NCBI GenBank assembly: GCA_026874595.1
Contig: CM049311.1
Location: 35,135,176 to 35,199,175, forward strand
Length of the DNA stretch: 64,000 nucleotides
Source: Sipunculus nudus
Taxonomy: Eukaryota; Annelida; Sipuncula; Golfingiida; Sipunculidae
Direction of reading: 5' to 3'
The position numbers and the translations under genes are program-made. Below are positions 40,901 through 52,900 of this stretch, one piece after another; position 1 is the stretch's first letter, and the number at the start of each line of letters is the position of its first letter. Under the pieces are notes generated by a model. It had not been told where the DNA came from, made no database searches, and was given only the letters and a program-made list of their open reading frames with translations.

Positions 40901-43900
40901 GCATGATATAGGTCATGACCTAATTCAAAGTTTCCCAGGAGATTTGCCTAAGATTACCCCAGGTTTTACATTAGATGATTCTAGGGCTAACATATACAAT
41001 ATGTGCTTTGTCCAACTGCCAGGGTGCTCAAAATCATACCTTTGGCCAGTCATTCACGTAATATAGGCATAATGACCTAATTTCATGTTTCAAAGGACAT
41101 TTACCAAGGACCTCCCTGAATGTAACATTAGAAGATTCCAGGCCAAGTGGATACAATTTGTGCCCTGTCTGACTCTCCAGGTGCTCAAAATCATGTTCTT
41201 GGCCAGTAGCTCATAGAATATATTGCACCATGACCTTATTTCAGGTTTGAGAGAAAAAAGTTTAAAGTTAAATGTTTCTAGGTTTTACAGATATAAAATA
41301 AATTTGTGCCCTGTCTAACTCTCTGGGTGCTGAAAAATTGTTTTTGGACAGTCGGGTAAAAGGTCATCATAACTTGCAGTCAACTGAACTTAAAAAACAG
41401 GTTGCTGACTTTTAGCAGATAAAACTACTAATCTTTTAATAACTTATTCCCTTATTCTAAATAGACCTTGAATAATAATTTCTGAATGTCTAAGTCATCA
41501 ACCAGTGTGATCTTAAAAGCATTTTGAAACTTTTAAGTAATAACAATTGTCTCTTCTTTTCTTCTAGAATGGACCATGATCAATATGAGCATATGTTTTT
41601 TTTTTCATCAAATACCTATATCTTTTGTTTTCTTGAACATTTGATGTCTTTCCAAAGGTTTCCCTAGGCCTTGCCACTGCTGCCCTCTGATGACCTTTTG
41701 GAGAACTATTTGTGTCTTGCCACTGGATTTGGACACCTCAACTGAAAGAGTGTTATAGACATTTCACTCTTTCAAATGTTCAAATCTTACCACAATTAGT
41801 TTCAAATTATTAACATTTTTAAAACAATTTGGCAATAAATGTAATCTGATACATGTGGACTGTTTAATATACAATGCATATGTAAATTTGCACAGAAAGG
41901 TTTTGCTACTGTGTTAAATTAAGTATATTGACTGTGCACAATTGGACTAAGCTCTGATTCATCTTTATTAATTGTTTGTCATTGACCCTAATTATTTACT
42001 TACCTTTATAATCTGTGGTAATATCATTTTCAAGTTCTGCAACAAAAATACAAAATTTAAAATTAAGACCAGTCTGTGTCAGGTATAAAAATAATGAGAA
42101 GACAAAACTATACTACTCCTGTTAATTTAGATTTACTTGTTGGGCTTTTTTAGGTTTCACCAATTTCTTTGCATTTAACATGACAGCAAACGTATATAAT
42201 TTTATGTACTACTGAAATCATTAGAATTAACACTCGCTGCAATTTTAAATCTCTGACAGATGAGAGTCTACAGAAATGTCAGAGTGGCTAAACATTCCGT
42301 GTAAAAAATGCACTGAAAATGTCAATAAGGAAACAAACATACTGTTTATAATTTTTTACAACATCTCACTGCTTAATAGTATCATATCATTTAGAATAAA
42401 CAAGAATAAATATGTTTGTCTCCTTCATAAGAAAACTCAACATATGTAAACATGATTCTGCTATAAACCAGCATATTGGGAAATTTCCCTGTCTGTTTGT
42501 GAAAATTTCCTAATACAAAATCATATCTTCTATGGGTTAAGTGATTGACAGCTAAGTGCAGTAAGGTGGAGTAAATGAACACTTACAGAGCAGAATAATG
42601 CTATGATTTGAACACTGAACAATTTTCCTGTCTTAATATATAAAGCACAGCCCCAGCTGACAGATGGCAGCCCCCATGTCTCAAACCCCTTATTACAACT
42701 ATGAGATATTGTATGTTTTTATCATCAGCCTAATGTAAGGCAATATACTTACCAACATGTAAGATATATGTATGGTCCTCTATGCAAACTGCAATAGTCA
42801 GTTCTTGGCCTTCATAGTCGATGATCACATTCTCTTGTAACATTTTGTTCCATTTTGTGTAAATCACAATAGTCACTGTCCCCTCAGCTTGGAACCACTC
42901 GTACCTGAAACATAAACATTTGTCAGCCATTCTGCACTGGAAACAGGTGTGGCGGCATTTTGCCACTTTAACATATATGAGGTTCTACCGTATTAACTGT
43001 CAGAATGGCATGCAGTCTTATATCAAGAACCACATAAGTCTTAATGAGAGTGCAAATATATTCATCTTTTTTGATAATACGTCGCAGCCTATAAGTACCC
43101 TTTAACTTAAAATAAACAAGAGTTTACAAGACAAACATTTATATATTTTTGTGTATTTTCTAAAACACCTACCATGTGTGAAAAAAAAATTTAATTTTAA
43201 CTAAGCATATTTGTTAATCTCCCTGCATGTCTGTTTAATTTTGGAGCATTTACAAGCATGTCTCATAAGGATTATTTGATTATCTGAAAAATTGTGCAGC
43301 ACTGCAGGTGGTTACCCCAAGTTGGCAGTTCCCACAGTCTGTACATTCACATGTATTCCTTAATTTTAATTCATCATTTGTATCAATGTAACGATTATTA
43401 AAAATTTACAACAATACCAATACAATACGATTGATGCCCACTGCAGTGCAGTGTATGGCTAGTGTCAGACAAAGTAACATGATTAAAAGTAGGCTATTAG
43501 TCTGATACAAAGGCCTACTGAGTAAAGTATTCACAGCCAATCAAGATGAATTTGCTTTTAATGACAAAACATCTTCTGAACTATGAAGTTTAGCCGTTTG
43601 TTGCTTGCCCATCTGTGTAAAGATGTAAAATTTGATACAATCCATTGACAACCACTGAAAGGAGCCTTGTATACTCTTTTGCTTATATAAAATATTAAGT
43701 TTAAACTTTTGCATCAAAATATATGTGGGACATCTATGATTCCAATGTATACTTTGTCTATTTCACTCTTAAGTTCACATGGTGCTTAAAATCCTATCCA
43801 AGTGTATCAGTGGACTGGTGACTATAATGGACATATTATCAGATATGTACCTGATATTAAAGTCTATTAATGGTAAGCTACTATATAGGTAAAACAGGCG

Positions 43901-46900
43901 GTCAAACATGGGTTGCATCATGCAGTAAAAGATAACAAGCTGCAATACAATTCCACCATCACTTCAGGTAACATTGGTAATATAATTATGCAGCTTTAAG
44001 AGGTCATTTCAAATCATTAATCTATTTGCTTTATATCTGCTCCCGTTTAACTTATAAGGAAATCAAAAAGATTAAGACCTAAATGCATGTGAAAGATTTG
44101 TTGTATCTGTTTCTATCCCATAAGTTTATATTTCTCACAATTAATATGCTGACATGTCATATTTTGTTAACTGAATGAGGATAAAGGTAACCATATGTAA
44201 GGTTATCAAAATACTATTTACCTTTAGATATAAAGCTCTGTAACTGTCTCTGTCAGGAGGGTATGCTTTCATCCCAGTTTGTGTGTTTGTTCACACAATC
44301 ATGAACGGAATTTCATGAAACTTTCAGGGCATCTTTGGAACCGGCCAATGAAGAATCGATTTTGGTGTAGGTCTGGATCTTGATCAAAATGTAGGAAGGA
44401 CTTCCAGGAATATTCACAAATGTGCAGTCACATATGTCTGATTGAACATTGGAATTTAAGCCGAACAAATGAATGCAAGCACTTGTTGGGGACATATGCA
44501 CCAATGAATCTTGGAATATGGACCAATAATTGAATGAAAACACAGATTGCGAACTACATTAAGGACTGCACACATGGTGGAGGCCTGCATTCCTGAAAAT
44601 GCATATTTCTAGTTTATTTATAATATTATTTTAATTGCTTTCAAATCTGCAAATCTTTAAATATTTGTGGATGAGTGAAAATTCCATATACAAAACCTTA
44701 TGGCTGTGTGGACAATAGTCTAAGTTCCTGCCACCAGGTGGCGATAGTGGGTGTTTTGTTTTAATATGATTTTCCTTCTGTGAACAACAACACTTAATGC
44801 AGTATATATTGACCATAGGGCTTGTTTAGCCAAAGGGTCCTAGGTGGTCTTATAAACCAATATTATATAGAAAGTACCACTTAAACAGAACATGAGGCTT
44901 GTATGTACCAAAAGGTACTGGATGTTGTTTTATAACAATATCATGTGCATGATGCTATGGAATACAAACCTTGGTGATTGTAGGGATGGAGGCGTGCTGG
45001 GCGGAGTTTTGGTAACCTGGACAGGAAGTGCTGGCATGATGAAACCTGAGGAAAAAATCTGAATTGTATGAAGATAAAACTGACTTGAATCAATAAACAT
45101 CAGTAAAAACGTGGTGACACCACAAAGTAGCCTAGTGATCACTGACCTTATTAAATATAAGTGGATTTTGCCCATAACTGAACTCAGGTGAGTTAATCTA
45201 TTGGTAAGTAGTTATGGTGAGTTTCATGAAAATCCATAAAACCCCCATTAATTTATAGTGGCAACAGTAAAAGTTAACAGGCGGATGGACTGACTGTGGG
45301 TACCATAATACATAACATCACAGATGGGTGTATAAAAACTATACACTTGCAACTTTATAAGTCATTGAACATATTTTATATCAGAGAATAATAATATATT
45401 AAGAATACCATGAGCAGAAAAAAAAAGAAAACAGAATGAATAAAACCTATTATTCTGGTTTAAACAGTTCTATATTGGAAATGAAATAACACTTGTAAAG
45501 CCAGCTTTGTAACACTTTGTTGTTCTATGTTACAGTTAAAATCTAAACATTTTCTCTGAATTATTAATTGCTTGTTTTGAAATGGGAAAGTTGAATACAC
45601 TGATGAAGTTATTTGATAAACTAGATGTGTCGGAACGACACGAATGCCCCCGCCTGGGGCAAATTAGGAACATTTGTTAAATTTTGTAGAATTTTTTAAG
45701 TTCAGGAAGTGTTGTATGGTCAAAAGTAGGTCAACAAGGGCAAAATGCAAACTCGATCTGTAAAGGGTCATTATCAAGCAACACACCAAAAATCAGGCCA
45801 GTATTTGCAGGCATTGTGAAAAAAAGTCCATATATGTGCATTTTTCATGAAAATTTCTGTCTTTCATGAAATCTGTCATATGGTGAAAAATAGGTTAATT
45901 GGGACGAAACGCGAACTCGATCTGTAAGTGGTCATTATGCACCCACAGACCTAACATTAGGCCAGTATCTGTAAGCATTGTATTGCGAAACTAGAATATT
46001 AGCAAAAGTTGATAATCATTTATAAATTTAAATTGGAGAGGCATATACCATGTTTCATAACAATCCACCAAATGCTTCCTGAGAAATAAGCTCCTAAGTT
46101 TTTTTCTATACTAAGCTCTGTGACCTTGAAAAGTAGGTCAAGATCACCCATCTTTGAACTTGACCAAGATTTTGTAAATATAAGGCAATAGCACTGAAGA
46201 AATGAAGTTCCTGTGTTGAATACCTTTGGAGATATCCTGCACAAAAGGCCAAAATTGAAAAAATCCGATAAAATTTCATTAAAAAATCAGAAATTGCAGG
46301 TGGCGCCACCAAAATTGTGCAGCACATACAGACCATCAGTCCCAATGATCATAGTAAGTTTTGTGAAAATCCACACAATGGTTCCTGAGATATAAACTTC
46401 TGAGTGTTTTTCTATAATCAGCTATAAAATGTAGAAAAATGGGTCAAGGTCACCCATCTTCGAACTTGACCGAGATTTTATCGATATACATCTTCACTGA
46501 TGAAATAAAATTCCAACAGTGAATCCTTTTAGAGATATCCCGCTCACAAGGTAAAAGTTAACAGACGCGGAACGGACGGACGGACGGACAGACACCGGAC
46601 AGACAGATGGACAGACAGACAGCTTGGGTGTCGAAAATAGCCCATCAGCCTATGAGCTGAGGCCTAAAAATGGCTGTACATGTGTATTTGTCATGAAAAT
46701 TTCTATTTTTCATGAATATTTTTAAGTTTAGGAGCCGTAAAACGGTCAAAAGTAGGTCAACCGGGACGAAACATGAACTTGATCTGTAACTGGTCATTAT
46801 CTGCCCACACACCAAAAATCAGGCCAATATCTGCTGGCATTGCGAAATAAAGTCTGTACATGTGTATTTGTCATGAAAATTTCTATTTTTCATGAAATTT

Positions 46901-49900
46901 TCTAAGATTAGGAGCCGTAAAACGGTCAAAAGTAGGTCAACCGGGACAAAACGCGAACTCGATCTGTAACTGGTCATTATCTGCCTACACACCAAAAATC
47001 AGGCCAATATCTGCAGGCATTAAATTTCTATTTTTCATGAAATTTTCTAAGTTTAGGGGCCGTAAAATGGTCAAAATAGGTCAACCGGGACGAAACGCAA
47101 ACTCGATCTGTAACTGGTCATTATCTGCCCACACACCAAAAATCAGGCCAATATCTGCAGGCATTGCGAAAAGAAGTCCGTACAACTGTTTGATTTCGGA
47201 ATGACGGAATGACAGAATGACGGAATGACGGAATGACGGACATGGGTAAAACTATATGCCCCGGCCACTTTGTGGCGGGGGCATAAAAACATCACTATGT
47301 TGTCAAGTAAATGTCTTTATTTTTTATAAATAACCAATCAATGATCTTAGGCCAGTAAGTATTTAGTAACATTAATATCTTCTACTACAATCCTTGTGAC
47401 ACATGTACTCACCATTTGGTGACAAACTATTACTTGTAGTAGGTCTTGACCTCGATGAACCTATGATAATGAGACAAATCAGTAAAAGTAAAACAAAGCG
47501 ACATACTGTCATTTTCCTATAAGCAAGGTTCTGGCAGCTAGGTTTCCAGAGACCTTGCTTTATTGAGCTACTCTGCTTGTTATTAGTCATTGTTTATTTT
47601 TTTCATTAAGTTTGCACAGGTTAATAAGTCAGTTCAAGGTTTTTTTTCAATAAAATGAAGAAACCTGGTAGCAGTTTTATAGCAGTTTTTCTCCTCTCAC
47701 CTAGAGTGTACCGATCATTCCTTGTATGTAGACCCAATCAGACTAATTTCAAAGGCACAAATTAAATGATCTTCTAAGTAGGTTAATACCTTTCAATATG
47801 GATATTAAGAATATCTACACAGAGATAGAGGTAGATAAAAAATAAAGGGGCTATTATTCTAGCACCTGAAGGCAGATTTTTATGGGCCCACCAAGCTTGC
47901 AACTTCACATTTCATGGGAATGAGCAAAAAAAAATACAGGTGACCAACAGCAGGCAAAAGTTTGAACCCTGTGGACAAATAAAAGCAGAGTTCATTCAAA
48001 TAAAGTCAAACTTGTGCAGCCTCGAGCCAGCCTTAAACTCATTTGCCCTGAGTCACCAAGGCCGGAGGTCACAAGGCCGAGTACGAGTGATGTCCTCCAG
48101 AGGCTAAGGCAAAGGCCGAGGAAACCCAGAATCGGGACCGGCATCAAGGCCAAGACCAGCATTGAGACCTACAACACTGGTTATTACATCAATAGGGCAC
48201 AACATTAACTCTTGCCCACCTGGCCAGGGCAGGTAAAAGATTTAGAAAATACAAGTCTGGCACAAAATACACCTTTTACTTGGCTGGATTTGGCATGCAG
48301 ACTCATGATAAACATTTTCCTTAAATAACCTGTTAAATGTCTAATAAACAATAAAAACAAGGGACCCATGGGTCACGTCGCTCAGCTGAATTTTGGAAAA
48401 AAAAATTAGAAACTACAAAATATATTTCTTTTGGTTTTTCATGTATATAAACATTTGAAAAGCTAAGAGAAAATGGCCCTGCTAAAAGGAAACTCTGTAA
48501 ATTATAGAATAACAGGCATAACCTTAAGCATACGCACTGTTTAATAAATGAAACCTGTAGCCTGAAACAATTTAATGATGCACCAAGGGAAAAAATGGGC
48601 TCACGGTAAGTGTTATATAAAAGTTACATTTCATAAACAATTATGTGTGAAGGTAATAAAGTTTTCAAAAGTTAAATATACAGCAATGTGAGTTAAAAAT
48701 GAATCCCACAAAGTTTGACCAATATTCCTGATTTTAAAACTAAGTTTAACAGTGGCTACGCCTGGTAACACCTAGGCCTGGCCAACTTTAAGAGATATGA
48801 ATGAAATGCTACAAAGTATTTGTATCTTCTTAAATTTTGGATTTAGGATCACATGCCTGAACATTTTATTCTTTAAACAAGGGACCCATGGGTCACGGCA
48901 CTCAGCTGAAGTTTGAAATTTTTGCAAAGGCAAAATATTCTATTGTCATGTTTTTCATATATATATAAGCATATGAGAAGCTAAGAGGAAAGGGGCCCTC
49001 CTACTTGATTTTATCAAAGTTCTCAATATACTATTGCAAAAATAACACTCTGACAAGACTGTCATGAAGAAAACAGTAAAAGTTTTGAGATACTGTGATG
49101 CATATGAAAAATTTACAGATGGACAGGCAAGTGGACAGAATGGACTGATAGCTTTATTTCACTTTCAGGGGAATAATGCATTTAAATTTATATTAAAGCC
49201 CATTTTTTAGCATATCAACTTTTACCATAATTCATTTTTATCAGATTTTTTAAAATTTACAAGTAAAAAAATCTGAAAATACAAAGTTAAAACATCAGAA
49301 TTCTAAGTTGCAATCATTATATATCCAGAGTGTAGCTCATATTGGGTCATATAATACATTCACATATATTTCATTATTTTTAAATCACAAATGTTTAAAC
49401 TGAATTTAAAAGAAAATAATGCCACAACATGGCATCTTCAAAATTATTCCTTGAATCACAATTAAAAAGTTTTGTACATTGGAGTTTTCAGTACAGGCTT
49501 AATTTCATTCACCAAAAAATAAGATTAAGTAAATTTGATAAAATAAAGACATCTTTTCAAATAAAGTATACACACTGCTGGTGGAATGAGGGACAAACAA
49601 TATAATTGTGCTAATAACTATCTCAGCTACAATTTATTATTGAAACTAATAGTCAATTCCACACCTGGTGAAAATTTTACTCTTCTGAAGTAAGAAATTC
49701 CGATGAACATCCACACTTTCATAGCAATACACCACATTGTGGAAAAATGTGCAATTTAATCACTCAAACCCTGGTGGTACAAAACAAAATCTAAAATGTA
49801 GCCAAGCCTAGAATAAAAATGAATCAAATACAGAAAATTATAACATTCATTTTATTTATGCACCATCGGGGGGGGGGGGGGGGGAATGCAGGGCAGAGGG

Positions 49901-52900
49901 GAAGCCTACTAGTAGTGCTCAAGCTGAGCCAAGGCAAAATTCAATCATATTTTTGGTATGCAATTGAATCTTGATTAAATGAAGTTATATCCCTGAAAAA
50001 AGTCTCTAGCATCAGCAATTCTTATGTTAAGTGAGTAAATATTATTTCCTGATTTTTTACAAGGTGTATTATGTTTGGGACCATAACTGCAGCAAATTAC
50101 GCAATACTGACCTAATTTTTGGTATGTATATGGGAAATGTATGGAAGAATATGAATAATAACTATGATCAAATTCAGATCAGTGGTTTTGAAATTAGGCA
50201 GTCTTAAACTGTAACAACAGGTTTTTAATGGAAAATGGAGGTTTTCCTTAATATCTCGAAGGAATGAAGTCTTAGTGACCCAATTTTCAGTATAGTAGGA
50301 GATTTTAGGGAAAAATGTATGCAAAATTTTGGATTTGTAGGTCCAAAGGTTTCAAAAAGTGCCCTGTTAACGGACAATGGCCAGACGGCCTGACGACAGA
50401 CAAAGTACCATGACTATAGCTCAGATGACTTATAGTCAGCTGAGCTAAAAAACTGGCAAAAAGTGATGTGGAGCACAGTGTGCAACCCAGGCCACAGTTA
50501 CTGATTTTGGTCGGGCAATTCCAAATTTATATACGGCAGGTAAAAGCCAGGTGTTCCTTGCCCTTTGGGGCAAGCAAAATAAAATTCATTTTTAATGAAG
50601 AAGACATCTTAACAATCATATGCCTGGCATAAGCTGACTTGACACACCAGAGCAAACAAAAGTTGCTATTTTTAGATTAACAGGCCCATACTGCTTCAAC
50701 AAACTGGTATGTGGCTCTTGTCTATGGATTAATTTTGACACGCTGTATTTGATTGGCTCTTATCCTTCCAGCTCAAATCACATGTGAAATTTACATAATT
50801 CATGAACTAGCAAGCAGAGTGGCTCAATAAAGCGATCCTCTCTGGGAGTGCCTTCATAATAAGAAGATGTATATTGTGTGTGGGAGGGTTTTTGTACATA
50901 AACCCTCAGATTGTCTGTTACAATATTGATAGAAAATATCAATTTAACCATTTAGGTAAGGAAGAATGTACACCTCATTCATGATTTTGAAAATCTTATC
51001 TAATAATCTGAAACATGTACTTTATAATCTGAAACATGTTCTTTAATCTTTAAAACATTACTCAAACTTGTTAAAATTTGACAAGTAGTTATTGAAAAAA
51101 TATATATTCACACAACATCACACAGGCTTGTAAAAGATATGATATTCATAACAAGTGACCCATGGGTCATGACGCTCAGCTGCCTAGCATGACCTGTGAC
51201 ATCATGGACTGAGATTCACAACTTCCAGTCAAATTTTGAAGAACCAATTTGCCAATTTGTTGAAAATTTTCTATGACAACAGAAATATATATCACCTATG
51301 TCTGGTTAAAACACAGTGAATTGATGGTCTGAGGAAAATGCATGATTGTTAAGCTATCAGGAACTATTCCAACAGCTTGCTTGAAACCTGTCAGTCTCAA
51401 AAGGAACACCACAAAGGGCAAATATAAGATCAAAATATATAGCAAAAATCAAGGAAATACATGCAAGAATTATTGAGAAACATGTGCTTCTGTATGAATT
51501 TTTATTCAATACAAGCCAACTGTACTGCACTTTTATAAATGATGGTAATATTTATTCAGAAATATTTGACCCAATCCTTTACAAGATTACATAAATATAC
51601 ATCCAACTGCATTCACTTTAACTGTTCTTGAGATAATATGATCAAAAGGAATTAAAAGATGGTTGCCTGGTGGCCATATTGGACTTCTGACAAGTCTGAA
51701 ATCAGACAACAAACATTCTCTAAATCGGACCAAACATTAAAGAAAAATTACTGAAACTGCCCTGAAGAAAGAATTTCTAAGGTGGCTAACTGGCAGACAT
51801 AATGGATTTCTGACAAGTATGACATTTGATATCCCACATTCTCCAATAAGAGACCAAACTTGGGGCAAATTATCCAGTAATAAATGCCCAAAATAATTCA
51901 AAAGGCATGTCCAGGCCCTCATATCAGATTTATAGATATGCAATTGTAAAAAGCGTAAGTCCAATATTTTTATTATCACTCTGCTTTTCAATGGGGTCAG
52001 CAGGGTAGGTAAACTGCCAAACCTGAAAGAAAAGAAATGCAGAAAGCATGACTAAGAGTCTTGAAATAAAACAAAAAGCCATCCTAAATCAAGGTACACA
52101 TCCACATATTATGAGAAAAAACACTTGCTTTTATATGTGGTGATATATATTAAAATATTCAGATATCTAAGAAACTAAGTTTATTGCTAGGATTCCATAA
52201 AATAAACTGCAAAATGTTCCCATCATCTTATAAATCAGTAGCTAAACCTTAATACTATACTCTCATAGTCTTAATGCCTGGCTGAAGCATTCTGACAACA
52301 GTGTTTTTGTTATGAAGTAACCAGGTACTTATCACTGAGCCTTATCACTTAATAGGCTGATACAAAAGGGAGTCATATGTCACCAGTGTCACTCACAATT
52401 ATAGCCACACAGGGAGATGTACCAGCTGGAGTGGGATGGTTATATATACAAGAAAAATACAGATGGTCTATAAAATAAGTAATTGTGAACATCCCTGACC
52501 TATGACCTTGGCCTTTTGCCCATATATCAACTGGATTCTTTCTAAATGATGGGTAACTACTGACCACTTAAATCTGGTGTAATTACTTGGCAACCAATGG
52601 GTGAATAACTTTGACCTGCAACCTTTAACCTGCTGACCAGCTGACCCCAAAATCAATAAGTTATTTATTCAAGCAAAAAGACCCATAAATATGAAGTTTG
52701 AGTCAAACTGAGTGATGCATAGATGTGGCATATGTGAAAGACTGAAGGTTTGGGTTGAACAGTTACACTTGAAATATGCTCACAAGCATTTAGAACAATT
52801 AAATATTGTGACCTTGACCTTTGACTTTTAGACCTCAACATCAATAGGCTTCTTCCCTTATTGGTAGGTAAGCCATATATGACAGATGGAAGGTACAGAT

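Noticed and set aside
47372-47590. Signal-peptide-like frame (hydrophobic VLLLLICLII stretch) before exon 47413-47460
   Set aside because: The hydrophobic part is the translated pyrimidine tract of the intron. The exon is defined by an acceptor at 47461-47462.
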